Source: Microbacterium sp. AG238 (GTDB lineage: Bacteria; Actinomycetota; Actinomycetes; Actinomycetales; Microbacteriaceae). Taken from it: a DNA stretch of 64,000 bases. Below, piece after piece: positions 8,342-16,883 of the stretch (position 1 is its first letter; each line of letters begins with the position of its first letter). The notes under the pieces are model-generated. The model was not told the origin of the DNA and ran no database searches. It saw only the letters and a list, made by a program, of their open reading frames with translations. The position numbers and the translations under genes were made by a program. The stretch is taken from contig NZ_RAQC01000001.1 of NCBI RefSeq assembly GCF_003610405.1, positions 1,240,001 to 1,304,000 on the forward strand. Direction: 5' to 3'.

Positions 8342-11300
8342 GTCGCGCTCACTGAGCGCCTCCTGCCGGATGACGCTCGGCCCCTCACGAGTGGACTCGA
8401 CGACGATCTGCGCGGCGAGCTGCTCTTTCATGCCTTCGACATGGCTGATGACGCCGACGGTGCGTCCGCCCGCGCGCAACTCGTCGAGGGTGCGCATCGC
8501 GAGCTCGAGGGTTTCGGGGTCGAGTGACCCGAAGCCCTCGTCGACGAACAGCGTGTCGAGACGGATGCCCCCGGCGCGCCCGGTCACGACCTCGGCGAGG
8601 CCGAGCGCGAGGGCGAGAGAGGCGAGGAAGGTCTCGCCTCCCGACAACGACTGCGGCGATCTGAGGCGCCCCGTGTGTGCGTCGAGAACCTCGAGCCCGA
8701 GGCCCGAAGCCGCGCCGCGCGCCTGGAGCGCGTCACTGTGATGGAGGGTGTACCGCCCCGACGACATGTCGCGCAGGCGCAGGTTGGCTGCCGCGACGAT
8801 CTCTTCGAGCTCTGCCGCGAGCACGAACGTCTCGAGATCCATCTTCCGGGTGTTCGGCGCGCGGCCCGCGACCGTGTCGGCCAGGCGGGTCACGGCCGCC
8901 GTCCGCTCGGCGAGACCGGCGACGGCGACGAACGCGTCATCGATGCGCACGAGGAGCTCGCGCATCCTCTCGGCGGCGTTGACGGCGTCGCGATGCGCGG
9001 CGATCGCGGCGCTGCGCGCGAGATCCCCGGCGGCGACCGCCTGCGCGGACGCGTCGAGGTCCGGCCGCTCGTCGGGGAGTCCCGCGGCGGTGAGCTCGAG
9101 CTCGAGCAGACGCGCGCGGGTGGCCGCGACATCCGCGGCGTGCTCGGCGACGCGCCGGGTGATGGCGGTGCGCTCGGATTCGGGAAGCAGCGCCTCGCGG
9201 ACGTCGTCGACGTCGGCGAAGATCGATGCCTCGATGCGCCTCGCTCGGTCGCGTGCCGCGTCCGCCGCCGTCGCTTCGCCGTGGGCGAGCGCGGTGCGGC
9301 TCTCGAGGACGGCACGGGCGAGATCGCGGCGTTCGACCGTCGACGCGATGCGCTCCGCGACCGTCGCGAACGCACCGCGAGCATCGGCGACCTCGGTCTC
9401 GAGGCGCGTCAGGGTCGTTCCCGCCACGGCGAGGCGCTCGCGCGCGTCGGCCAGGGCGGCGGTGAGGCGGGATCGTTCTTCTGTCACCTCGGCATCGAGG
9501 CGGTCGAGCACGTCACGCTGTTCGACGAGCGAGGCGACCCGCTCAGCGGCCAGCTCGGCTCCAGCCAGCTCCTCTCGGGCACCGGCGAGAGAGGTCGCGA
9601 GCTCGTCGCCGCCACGTCCACCGGCGCGCGCCGCCGCCGCGGCGTGCTCAGCGCGCAGGCGGGCGGTGTTCTCCCCTGTCTCGCGCGCCTCGGCCGCAGC
9701 GGCATCCCGCTCCGCCTCGGCGGCCGCCAGGTCGTCGTCGGTGACTCCGTCGGCGACCCGGGGGGCGGGATGCGGGTGCTCGAGCGATCCGCAGACCGGG
9801 CAGGCCGACCCGTCGGAGAGCTCGGCGGCGAGGTCGCCCGCACGGTCGGCCACCCGTCGGCGCAGCAGCTCGGTGACCGCGGCAGCGGCAGCCTCCGCCG
9901 CGCCGCTCGCGTGCAGGTAGGCCTCCTCGGCGGCGCCGAGCTCGGCAGCCAGGCGGTCGGCTTCGCCGGCGGCCTCGACCTGCGCCGCGAGATCGGCGAC
10001 GCGGACGCGCACCTCGTCGCTTCGCGCAGCCTCGAGGGTCGCCGCCGCGAGGTCGGTCGTGAGCCGTTCGCGCTCTGCCGGCAGAAGCGCATGCTGCTCA
10101 TCGAGAAGACCCGCTTGCTCCTCCAGCAGTGCGATCTCGGCGATGGTCGCGTCTCGCGCGTCGACGGCGGCCGTCAGCTCGTGCTCACGTGCGAGCGCAT
10201 CGGTCCACCGCGCGATGTCTCCCGTGAGTGTCTCGACGACCGCGGCGACGTCGTCATCGGCTTTGCCGCCCGCCTCGGTCCAGCGCTCGGCAGCCCGGTC
10301 GGCCGCGGCGCGGGCCTCCCCCGCCGCCTCCTCGGACCGGTCTGCCTGCTCGAGCGTCGCACGCAGCGCCTCAGCCGCGCGCGCACGCTCGACTCTGCGT
10401 TCGATCGTGGCGACCTCGTCGGCGATCGCGTCGAGGTCGGCCAGACGTCGACGCGCCGCGGCGAGCTCGTCGAGCACTCGCACCTGCTCGACGAGTTCGG
10501 CGTGCGTCGCGGAGAGGTGAGCGTGGCGCGACTCCGCTTGCTGGCGGAGCTCTTCGGCCTGCTCCACGCGATAGTCGGCGCGACGGCGGGCACGCTCGAT
10601 GAGATCTCGTCGAGCGGCGAGGTCGGGTGACGCCGGCACCGTCTCGTCGGTCGGGCTCTCGTCGGCGTCCGAGGCGGCCTGCCGCGCCATCGCCGCCTCG
10701 GCGAGATCGAGCAGCGTGCGCACCTGGTCACCGGCGGCGTCGAGCTCGCGCTGCGCGGCGCGGCGGCGGTTCTCGAGATCGTCCTTGTACTGCTCGAACC
10801 GCTTCGTCCCGAACAGGGTGCGCAGCAGCTGCTGGCGTTCGTCGTTGCGTGCCAGGAGGAACCGCGAGAACTTGTTCTGCGCCAGCAGGATGACCTGCTG
10901 GAACTGCTGGGCATTCAGCCCGAGCACCTCGTCGAGCAGGAGGGCGACCTCACGCGGCTTCGCAGCCCGTCCGATCCACTCGCCGTCCACGCGCTGCTCG
11001 AGCTCGGCGCGGGCGACCTCGGTGGTGAGCTTGTCACCCCGCTTTGCGGGACGCTCGTACTCCGGCGCCCGCGTCACACGCCAGCGCTCCCCGCCGACGG
11101 TGAACTCCAGACGCACCTCCGTCGGGTCGCCCAAGAAGCTGTGGTCACTGCGAAGGCGCCGCTCGCCGTTTTCGTAGCGCGGCACGGATCCGTAGAGCGC
11201 GAAGCTCACGCCGTCGAGGATGCTCGATTTGCCCGCACCGGTCCGCCCCGAGATGAGGAACACGCCGTCGCGGTCGAAGGCGTCGAAGTCGACGGTCTGC

Positions 11301-11350
11301 TTCTCGCGGAACGGGCCGAATCCGGTCAGCTCGAGGCGATGGAGCTTCAC
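8339..11350 (-). CDS. sbcC: exonuclease subunit SbcC (Rad50-like SMC ATPase)
   Basis: This 1003-residue protein has Walker A GRTGAGKSS near residue 35, long Ala/Glu/Arg-rich coiled coils, and a central zinc hook CPVCGSLEHPHP at about residue 515. The C-terminal half-ATPase has the signature SLSGGETF, Walker B LFVDEGFGSLD and the switch histidine ISHVEGM. With SbcD it forms a nuclease that opens hairpins and trims DNA ends. It begins inside the sbcD stop (ATGA overlap of 4 nt), so it is translationally coupled. Confidence 0.96.
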   Translation of the reverse strand: MKLHRLELTGFGPFREKQTVDFDAFDRDGVFLISGRTGAGKSSILDGVSFALYGSVPRYENGERRLRSDHSFLGDPTEVRLEFTVGGERWRVTRAPEYERPAKRGDKLTTEVARAELEQRVDGEWIGRAAKPREVALLLDEVLGLNAQQFQQVILLAQNKFSRFLLARNDERQQLLRTLFGTKRFEQYKDDLENRRRAAQRELDAAGDQVRTLLDLAEAAMARQAASDADESPTDETVPASPDLAARRDLIERARRRADYRVEQAEELRQQAESRHAHLSATHAELVEQVRVLDELAAARRRLADLDAIADEVATIERRVERARAAEALRATLEQADRSEEAAGEARAAADRAAERWTEAGGKADDDVAAVVETLTGDIARWTDALAREHELTAAVDARDATIAEIALLEEQAGLLDEQHALLPAERERLTTDLAAATLEAARSDEVRVRVADLAAQVEAAGEADRLAAELGAAEEAYLHASGAAEAAAAAVTELLRRRVADRAGDLAAELSDGSACPVCGSLEHPHPAPRVADGVTDDDLAAAEAERDAAAAEARETGENTARLRAEHAAAAARAGGRGGDELATSLAGAREELAGAELAAERVASLVEQRDVLDRLDAEVTEERSRLTAALADARERLAVAGTTLTRLETEVADARGAFATVAERIASTVERRDLARAVLESRTALAHGEATAADAARDRARRIEASIFADVDDVREALLPESERTAITRRVAEHAADVAATRARLLELELTAAGLPDERPDLDASAQAVAAGDLARSAAIAAHRDAVNAAERMRELLVRIDDAFVAVAGLAERTAAVTRLADTVAGRAPNTRKMDLETFVLAAELEEIVAAANLRLRDMSSGRYTLHHSDALQARGAASGLGLEVLDAHTGRLRSPQSLSGGETFLASLALALGLAEVVTGRAGGIRLDTLFVDEGFGSLDPETLELAMRTLDELRAGGRTVGVISHVEGMKEQLAAQIVVESTREGPSVIRQEALSERD

Positions 11351-12495
11351 GCGATCGCCTCGACGCGGACCCGCTCGTCGAGGACATCGGCGAGCAGCTC
11401 GCGCTCACGCTCGTCGGCGCCGACACCCTCACGCACGTGCACGAGGAACGCCTCGACGAGCTCGGCATCGCTGCGCGCGGCGCGCACGCGGTCGACGTAG
11501 GTGCGCGCATCGCGAGGCGCGATGTCGGCGGGCGCGTGCACGACCTTCGCGCAGAACGGGAACCGCTCCTGCAGGCGGCGCATGGGATCACGCTCGGGCA
11601 GGGTGTCGGTGTACTCGACGCAGATCCACGCATCGGCATACCGTTCGTGCGCAGGATCGGCGAGCACCTCGGCGAGCGGCCCGCGCAAGGTGACGACGGG
11701 GCGCGGGATCGGCAGCTCGAGCCAACGGGCGTCGACGAAGCCGTCGGCGTCGAGCTCGACCAGCCACGAGCCGCGGGGCTTGTCGCCCTCGCCGAAGCTG
11801 TAGTGCAGCGGCGCGCCGGCGTACCGCACGGCGGGGGCGAGCTGCTGGCGGCCGTGGATGTGGCCCAGAGCCATGTAGTCGACTCCGGCGAACGCGGCGA
11901 GCGGCACCACGTCGAGCCCGCCCTGCTGGATGTCGCGTTCGAGATGCGGTGTCGGCTCGACCCCCGCGGCGAAGCAGTGGGCGATCGCGACCGAGCGACC
12001 GCCGCGTGCCGCGAGATCGTCGCGCACGAGCCCCATCGCGCGGTCGATGACGGCCGCCTGCGAACGGGCTTCGGGCCAGAGGTGGCGAAGAAGGGCCGGT
12101 TCGAGATACGGGATGCCGTAGAAGTGCACGGGCCCGTCGGCATCCTCGACGGTGATGGGCGTGCCCACCGCGGCCGGGTCGGTCAGAACGTGGATGCCCT
12201 CGCGCAGCAGCCCCGCCTGGAAGCCGAGGCGGGCGGCCGAATCATGGTTGCCGCTGGTGACGATGACGCGCGCTCCGGCGTCGGCGATACCCCGCAGCGT
12301 GTCGGAGAGAAGGGCGTAGCAACCGGCCGCCGGCGCGGCTGAGTCGAACACGTCGCCTGCGACCACGACGACGTCGACCTCGTGTTCGCGGACCTGCTCG
12401 GTGAGCCTCTCGAGCACGCCCCGCAGCGCGTCGAGCGTCGAATGACCGTGGAAGGTCCGCCCGATATGCCAGTCGGAGGTGTGGAGGATCCGCAT
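11347..12495 (-). CDS. sbcD: exonuclease subunit SbcD (Mre11-like)
   Basis: This 382-residue metallophosphoesterase has the motifs TSDWHIGR at the N-terminus, AGDVFD, TSGNHDS and ALGHIHGR, which hold the two catalytic metal ions. It is the nuclease partner of SbcC. The ATG at 12495 is chosen because the conserved MRILHTSDWH begins there and a TACCCT box lies 7 nt upstream. The 10-residue upstream extension is unneeded. It leads the sbcD-sbcC operon. Confidence 0.96.
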   Translation of the reverse strand: MRILHTSDWHIGRTFHGHSTLDALRGVLERLTEQVREHEVDVVVVAGDVFDSAAPAAGCYALLSDTLRGIADAGARVIVTSGNHDSAARLGFQAGLLREGIHVLTDPAAVGTPITVEDADGPVHFYGIPYLEPALLRHLWPEARSQAAVIDRAMGLVRDDLAARGGRSVAIAHCFAAGVEPTPHLERDIQQGGLDVVPLAAFAGVDYMALGHIHGRQQLAPAVRYAGAPLHYSFGEGDKPRGSWLVELDADGFVDARWLELPIPRPVVTLRGPLAEVLADPAHERYADAWICVEYTDTLPERDPMRRLQERFPFCAKVVHAPADIAPRDARTYVDRVRAARSDAELVEAFLVHVREGVGADERERELLADVLDERVRVEAIA

Positions 12496-12502
12496 GCCGA
12501 CC

Positions 12503-12508
12503 AGGGTA
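12503..12508 (-). promoter_or_regulatory. -10 element of sbcDC
   Basis: TACCCT on the minus strand stands 7 nt before the sbcD ATG with no ribosome site between, so a leaderless transcript is likely. Confidence 0.5.
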
Positions 12509-12556
12509 GGAGCAGCCTCCGACATCGCCGGGGTGCCCCGCGGGGAAGGCGCAGAC

Positions 12557-14017
12557 TCAGACCCGGCCGGCGCGTCGCCGCGACGTCAGATCGGCGACGC
12601 CCAGCACGAGGGCGAGCGCGAGGAAGAGCCCGACGGAGACCATCCCGAGGGCGTAGGCGTCGTGGTAGACATCGATCCGCGGTGTCGATCCACCCCCGAG
12701 CCGGTTCACCGTCGAGTAGAACAGCGACAGGGCGACGGCGGTTCCGACGGCCGTGCCGATCCGCTGCACGAGCTGACCGACGGAGCCGGCCAGCCCGCCC
12801 TGCTTGACCGGGATGTCCGCGAGGGTCAGGGTCTGGTTCGGTGAGATGACGAGGCCACCCCCGAAGCCCCCGACGGTCAACACTCCCGCCATCGCGAACT
12901 CGACGATCCCGGGCGGCACGAAGTAGGCGACGAGGGCGAGGGCGACGACCGCCGAGAGCATGATGATCAGACCCCCGACGACGAGCGGGCGCCCGACACG
13001 GGTCACGATCCGGCCGCCGACGTAGGAGGCGCCGGCGCTCGCGACGGCGAAGCCGATGGAGACCATGCCCGCGAAGACGGGCTCGAGGCCGACGCCCAAC
13101 TGCAGGAACAGCGTCGTCAGCAGGAACATCGCCGGCAGCGCCATGAAGTAGACCGCCTGGATGAGAGTGCCGTTGCGGTACGACGAGATGGCGAAGAGCT
13201 GCAGCGGAATGAGCGGATGCTTGCCGGATGCCGCATAGCGACGCTCCCACCACACGAACAGGGCGGCGAAGACCCCGAAGGCCACGAGCGACCACCAGCG
13301 CTGCGGATCGTCGCCCTGCGCGCCGGTCGTGAGGAGGAACGGCACCATCAGCGCGATGACGACGAACGCGAAGAGCACGAGACCGACGGGATCCAGTTGC
13401 AGCCGCGCCGGCCGGGATTCGCGTGTCTTCGGGAGGAGCCAGACGACCCCGGCGAGGACGGCGAGGGTGAGCGGGACGTTCATCCAGAAGATGTAGCGCC
13501 AGCCGTCCTCGGCGCCGCCCAACGCGATCATGAGGCCCCCGAGCGTCGGGCCGAACGCCGTCGAGATTCCGATGGTGGCGCCGAAGAGCCCGAATGCCTT
13601 GCCGCGCTCGGCCCCCTGGAACATCTCCTGCGCCAGTCCGATCACCTGCGGCATCTGGATGCCGGCCGCGACGCCCTGCACCAGACGGGCGGCCAGGAGC
13701 ACCTCCGTGTTCGGCGCGAGCGCGCACGCGACGCTCGTCACGGTGAACAGCAAGAGTCCGATCACGAACAGCGCGCGTCGCGACCGTTGGTCACCGATGC
13801 GTCCGGCGGGCACGAGCGTCAGTCCGAACGTGAGCACGTACCCCGACACGATGAGCTGCAGCTCCGTCGAGCCCGCCCCGAAGGCCATCTCGATCGAGGG
13901 CAGCGCGACGTTGACCTTCGTCAGGTCGAGGATCGTCAGCGCCGCCACGGCGACGCAGACCCAGAAAGCCCGCCACCGCTGGTGCACCGACAGCGGGATG
14001 CTCGCCGTGTCACTCAT
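12557..14017 (-). CDS. DHA2-family (EmrB/QacA-like) drug:proton antiporter
   Basis: This 486-residue protein has about 14 hydrophobic helices, the number expected for DHA2 exporters of the major facilitator superfamily. The early loop AGRIGDQRSRRALF matches the family loop between helices 2 and 3, and ARLVQGVAAGIQMPQVIGL matches helix 4. The substrate cannot be told; drugs or amphipathic compounds are usual. It is a single gene after sbcD, with TAGCCT 8 nt before its ATG. Confidence 0.85.
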   Translation of the reverse strand: MSDTASIPLSVHQRWRAFWVCVAVAALTILDLTKVNVALPSIEMAFGAGSTELQLIVSGYVLTFGLTLVPAGRIGDQRSRRALFVIGLLLFTVTSVACALAPNTEVLLAARLVQGVAAGIQMPQVIGLAQEMFQGAERGKAFGLFGATIGISTAFGPTLGGLMIALGGAEDGWRYIFWMNVPLTLAVLAGVVWLLPKTRESRPARLQLDPVGLVLFAFVVIALMVPFLLTTGAQGDDPQRWWSLVAFGVFAALFVWWERRYAASGKHPLIPLQLFAISSYRNGTLIQAVYFMALPAMFLLTTLFLQLGVGLEPVFAGMVSIGFAVASAGASYVGGRIVTRVGRPLVVGGLIIMLSAVVALALVAYFVPPGIVEFAMAGVLTVGGFGGGLVISPNQTLTLADIPVKQGGLAGSVGQLVQRIGTAVGTAVALSLFYSTVNRLGGGSTPRIDVYHDAYALGMVSVGLFLALALVLGVADLTSRRRAGRV

Positions 14018-14025
14018 CGTGGGTC

Positions 14026-14031
14026 AGGCTA
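14026..14031 (-). promoter_or_regulatory. -10 element of the DHA2 exporter gene
   Basis: TAGCCT on the minus strand is 8 nt before the ATG at 14017. Confidence 0.45.
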
Positions 14032-14105
14032 CGCCCGCGCGAAGGCAGCGATCCCGCCCTTGCACTGTCGGCCCGGGGGCCGTAAAGAGAACAGCCCCGG
14101 CACGA

Positions 14106-14136
14106 CGAATGCCCCGAGGCCGGCCCGGGGCATTCG
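14106..14136 (-). terminator. hairpin terminator after the 14.1-14.7 kb unit
   Basis: CGAATGCCCCG (14106-14116) pairs perfectly with CGGGGCATTCG (14126-14136) over a 9-nt loop. It lies 14 nt past the end of the 119-residue ORF. It lacks a long T tract, as is common in high-GC actinobacteria. Confidence 0.65.
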
Positions 14137-14149
14137 CGACGTCGTCGGG

Positions 14150-14509
14150 TCAGTCGACGGCGAGGTCGTCGACGATCCGCGCGATCTCGTCCTCGCCGAC
14201 ACCGAGGCCGACCTCTGAGACGCGCTGGCGCACGTACTTCTCGACCGTCGCCCGGTTCTCACCCGGGAGATCCGCGCGCAGCTGCGCGATGAGCCCGTCG
14301 ATGCGCTCCCGCTCGGTCGTGTCGTGCATCGACAGCGCCGGGCCGTCCTGCACGCCCGGAGGGGAGACGGGGGTGTCCTCCTTCGGAGGCGTGACGTCTC
14401 CGTCGGTCCCCGCCGAGGTGGCGCGTGTGCCACCACGCCCCGTCTCGGGGGCGTCCTGCGTCGCGGAGTCCGAGACGCTCGAGTCGATCTCGTCGGCCTG
14501 TCCGCTCAT
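14150..14509 (-). CDS. 119-residue acidic protein of unknown function
   Basis: The first 60 residues are low-complexity and rich in Thr, Ser, Asp, Pro and Gly, and probably disordered. The C-terminal half (about 62-119) is a predicted helical segment ERERIDGLIAQLRADL, ending in acidic residues. No family is recognised. It overlaps the preceding 77-residue ORF by 4 nt (ATGA), so the two form an operon of small acidic proteins closed by the hairpin at 14106. Confidence 0.6.
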   Translation of the reverse strand: MSGQADEIDSSVSDSATQDAPETGRGGTRATSAGTDGDVTPPKEDTPVSPPGVQDGPALSMHDTTERERIDGLIAQLRADLPGENRATVEKYVRQRVSEVGLGVGEDEIARIVDDLAVD

Positions 14510-14739
14510 CGCTGCTCCTCCTCGTCCGCCTGCTCGTCGGTGACGAGGTCCGGGTCGAGCCCCTGCTGGATCTCGGCGCTCTCGACGAAGCCGTCGGGGC
14601 TGTCACCGTCGGGCATCGCGGCGGCATCGACGGGCGTGTCAGCGTCGCGGACGGCGTCGTCTTCGGCCTCGCTCGCGGCGAGCGAGGTGGCCCCAGCGCC
14701 ATCGGGATCGACGACACCCTCGGGTAGATCGCGGTTCAT
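14506..14739 (-). CDS. 77-residue highly acidic protein
   Basis: The start is the ATG at 14739, preceded by AAGGAGACAGTC, one of the clearest ribosome sites in the window. The product begins MNRDLPEGVVDPDGAGA and is rich in Asp, Glu and Ala throughout, without hydrophobic helices, and ends DEQADEEEQR. No function is recognised. A longer frame reaching 15033 exists, but its N-terminus is antisense to the GNAT gene and has no credible start signal. Confidence 0.65.
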   Translation of the reverse strand: MNRDLPEGVVDPDGAGATSLAASEAEDDAVRDADTPVDAAAMPDGDSPDGFVESAEIQQGLDPDLVTDEQADEEEQR

Positions 14740-14857
14740 GACTGTCTCCTTCGATCGATGGCCCCAGTCTGACGCCGGCATCCGATCGTCAGCACCGTCT
14801 TGACAGGCGCGCGGCGTGGGACGTAGCCCGCCGAAGACTCCGCCGCGGCGCGGCCGG

Positions 14858-15151
14858 TCAGCGTCGCGGCTGCAGGATCCCCGCACGATCGGGGTGGGCC
14901 TCGAACCAGGCGTCGACGTACCAGCAGACCGGGCTGATCGTCCGGTCGCCGGCCCCTTCGATGTCGGACACGGCCCGCTCGACGACCTCGGCCGCGTAAC
15001 CGTGACCGCGGAAGGTCGGAATCGTGTAGGCACGGGTCAGCGCGACGGTGCGCCCGTCGTCGCGGTAGTCGAGCACGCTGACGAGGTCGCCTCCGCGGTG
15101 CAACGTGTAGCGGGAGGCATCCTTCTCGTGGGTGAAGGTCAGATCGCTCAT
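14858..15151 (-). CDS. GCN5-related N-acetyltransferase-like protein (YidJ/Acetyltransf_CG type)
   Basis: This 97-residue protein is the size of the small single-domain GNAT family related to human GTLF3B/yeast YjdJ (PF14542). The strand/turn TRAYTIPTFRGHGYAAEVVERAV carries the acetyl-CoA phosphate loop RGHGYA. The C-terminal CWYVDAWFEAHPD matches the family CPYVxxxxxxHPE motif. The acceptor is unknown. Its start overlaps the stop of the upstream kinase gene by 4 nt. TAGCGT lies 6 nt before the ATG, so it may also be made from its own leaderless message. Confidence 0.85.
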   Translation of the reverse strand: MSDLTFTHEKDASRYTLHRGGDLVSVLDYRDDGRTVALTRAYTIPTFRGHGYAAEVVERAVSDIEGAGDRTISPVCWYVDAWFEAHPDRAGILQPRR

Positions 15152-15714
15152 GAGGCCACGCTACGCCCGGCCGGCGGCAGCGAGGCCAGCCAGACGTCGA
15201 TCTCCGAGCGACTGCGCAGCCGCACGATCCGCTCCCCCGCGGCGATGCGCCCGAGCATCCGCTCACGCGTGACGGGATGATTGGTCCACGCGAACCGGAT
15301 GATGTTGCGTTCGGGATGCCATCGGAGCAGATTGCTCGCACGCTCGCGGTTCCCATGCCAGAGCTCCTCGCGCCGCACCACACGCCGCAGCGTGCGCCCG
15401 ATCACCTGACGCATCACGCGCCGACGCGGGAGATCGAGCCATACGACCGTGTCGGGACCTTCCGGCGAGCCCGCGTCGAGCAGGTCGCCCAGCTTCGAGT
15501 CCCAGTTGCCGTCCATGACCCAGCCCTCGGGGTGCTGCCGCATGAATCCGCGGACCCGGGCGTGCGCCTCGTCGAGGTCGCGCCTGCGCCAGCCGGCATC
15601 CCAGAAGACCGCGTCGAGCTCGAGCCGCGGGAGCCCCGTGCGCGTTGAGACGCGGTCCGCGAGCACGCTCTTTCCCGAGCCGGAGGTGCCGACGATGCGG
15701 ATACGCGTAGCCAC
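15148..15714 (-). CDS. small P-loop kinase-like protein (adenylate kinase / FlaR-type)
   Basis: A 188-residue protein starts with GTG at 15714. Walker A GTSGSGKS is at residues 9-16, followed by an LELDAVFWDAGW segment, MDGNWDSK, and an Arg-rich lid region (RRVMRQVIGRTLRRVVRREELWHGNRE). This is the layout of FlaR-like or adenylate-kinase-like NTPases often called topology modulation proteins. The substrate is unknown. It is the first gene of a two-gene unit with the GNAT gene. Confidence 0.75.
   Translation of the reverse strand: MATRIRIVGTSGSGKSVLADRVSTRTGLPRLELDAVFWDAGWRRRDLDEAHARVRGFMRQHPEGWVMDGNWDSKLGDLLDAGSPEGPDTVVWLDLPRRRVMRQVIGRTLRRVVRREELWHGNRERASNLLRWHPERNIIRFAWTNHPVTRERMLGRIAAGERIVRLRSRSEIDVWLASLPPAGRSVAS
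15158..15163 (-). promoter_or_regulatory. internal -10 element before the GNAT gene
   Basis: TAGCGT on the minus strand lies inside the end of the kinase gene, 6 nt before the GNAT ATG. Confidence 0.45.
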
Positions 15715-15786
15715 GATCGTGCACCGTAGCGACGATTGAGCAATCTGTCACATTCCGTCATCGGACGACGCCGCGAGCTGGTGTGT

Positions 15787-15816
15787 TTGACACATCGGGA
15801 CACGGATCGTCATAAT
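15787..15816 (+). promoter_or_regulatory. near-consensus housekeeping promoter
   Basis: TTGACA at 15787-15792, an 18-nt spacer, and CATAAT at 15811-15816 form the closest match to the sigma-A consensus that I noticed in the window. The -10 ends 7 nt before the ATG of a 34-codon ORF, so the RNA would start at that ATG. Confidence 0.8.
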
Positions 15817-15823
15817 CAACCCC

Positions 15824-15928
15824 ATGACTGACATCGCACGCACTCTGTCCGCCCGGGAGGCGAACGGAACTGCCGGCATCATGATGATGCCGCAGCGTGC
15901 TGTCATGTGTTGCCGAATGTGCCGCTGA
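15824..15928 (+). CDS. 34-residue leaderless ORF ending CCRMCR (candidate Cys-responsive leader peptide)
   Basis: The ORF reads from ATG 15824 to TGA 15926-15928. Its last residues are MMMPQRAVMCCRMCR, giving three Cys within six codons just before the stop. It begins at the predicted start of a strong promoter. CTGTCA (15900-15905) and TGACAG (15926-15931) can pair, which places the Cys codons in the loop and the stop codon in the 3' arm. Leaderless Cys-rich mini-ORFs act as cysteine-sensing attenuators in mycobacteria. The same role here, acting on the winged-helix gene at 16115, is inference. Confidence 0.65.
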   Translation: MTDIARTLSAREANGTAGIMMMPQRAVMCCRMCR

Positions 15929-16099
15929 CAGGTGAACCCCGCCTGATCCTCCGCCGCTTCTGAACGCGGCCGTGGATCCCCGAGTTCCGATGGACGGCCC
16001 ACAACGCCGACATCCGGATGCTCGCTCACCGGCCCCCGCTGGGCCTCACGCAACGCACACCCGAACCCGCCGCAGGCTGCCAGCCCGGGTTCACGTTCC

Positions 16100-16112
16100 G
16101 AGGACGAACCTC
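16100..16112 (+). promoter_or_regulatory. possible ribosome-site hairpin before the winged-helix gene
   Basis: GAGG (16100-16103), the best Shine-Dalgarno for the ATG at 16115, can pair with CCTC (16109-16112) over the loop ACGAA. The stem is only 4 bp, so this is suggestive at most. Confidence 0.3.
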
Positions 16113-16114
16113 CC

Positions 16115-16807
16115 ATGTCGAACACCGCTCTTCTCGCCCCCGCCGCCCCCGCTCGCCACCTCCGCGCCGTCGAGACCCCTCCGCCGGCCCCCGCCGCCGC
16201 GACCTCGACCGCGCCGCGCGGCTTCGCGCTCTACGTCGGCATCGACGAGGCCAAGGCCGCCGCCGACGGCGTCTCGCTCTCGACCCTCGTCGAAGCTCTG
16301 CGCCGCACGCTGGGCGACCTCGCACCCCACGCCGAGACCTACGCGACCGTCGCGCTCGCACCGATCGGCACGGGTGGCCGTGACGTCGACGTCGTGCGCC
16401 TCGCGCTCCACGAACCCAGCGCCGTGGCTCGCACGAAGCAGGACGTCCCGTCCGAGGACCACGTTCCCGGCGGCGTGACCGTCGACATCTCGCGCAAGCG
16501 CGTCTTCATCGACGGCGAGTCCGCGGCCTTCACCTTCAAGGAGTTCGAGCTGCTGCAGTACCTCGTGCTCCGCGAGGGTCGCACGATCGAGCGCTCCGAG
16601 CTCGTCGAGTCGCTGTGGAACAACGGTTCCGACGACGAGGCGCCGGGTGAGCGCACGATCGACGTCCACGTGCGCCGCCTGCGCGCGAAGCTCGGACGCT
16701 ACGAGGACATCGTGCGCACGGTGCGCGGCGTCGGCTACCGGTTCGACCGTCACGCCGACGTGGTCATCCGCTACGGACACGGCACGCCGTCGCCCGACCG
16801 CTTCTGA
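16115..16807 (+). CDS. orphan OmpR/PhoB-type winged-helix regulator without a receiver domain
   Basis: This 230-residue protein has a C-terminal OmpR-type winged helix at about 125-215 (FTFKEFELLQYLVLREG, the recognition segment ERTIDVHVRRLRAKLG, and the wing VRTVRGVGYRF). The N-terminal 115 residues have none of the conserved aspartates or the lysine of a receiver. Instead they hold an Ala/Pro-rich head and a small alpha/beta region (ALYVGIDEAKAAADG). No kinase is adjacent. It lies 186 nt after the Cys-rich mini-ORF and may share its transcript. The target genes are unknown. Confidence 0.8.
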   Translation: MSNTALLAPAAPARHLRAVETPPPAPAAATSTAPRGFALYVGIDEAKAAADGVSLSTLVEALRRTLGDLAPHAETYATVALAPIGTGGRDVDVVRLALHEPSAVARTKQDVPSEDHVPGGVTVDISRKRVFIDGESAAFTFKEFELLQYLVLREGRTIERSELVESLWNNGSDDEAPGERTIDVHVRRLRAKLGRYEDIVRTVRGVGYRFDRHADVVIRYGHGTPSPDRF

Positions 16808-16871
16808 CCCGGGCCACCGCGCCGCGGCATCATCCGGCGTCTCTCACGGCGGGATGTCGGAGGTTCCGACG

Positions 16872-16883
16872 TAGGGTGTGCCC
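16872..16883 (+). promoter_or_regulatory. -10 element of the glycosylase gene
   Basis: TAGGGT at 16872-16877 is 6 nt before the ATG at 16884. This decides the start over the GTG at 16878. Confidence 0.55.

Noticed and set aside
15748-16125. 125-codon minus-strand ORF covering the mini-ORF and regulator leader
   Set aside because: It has no ribosome site or -10, is antisense to a near-consensus promoter, and its composition fits no family.
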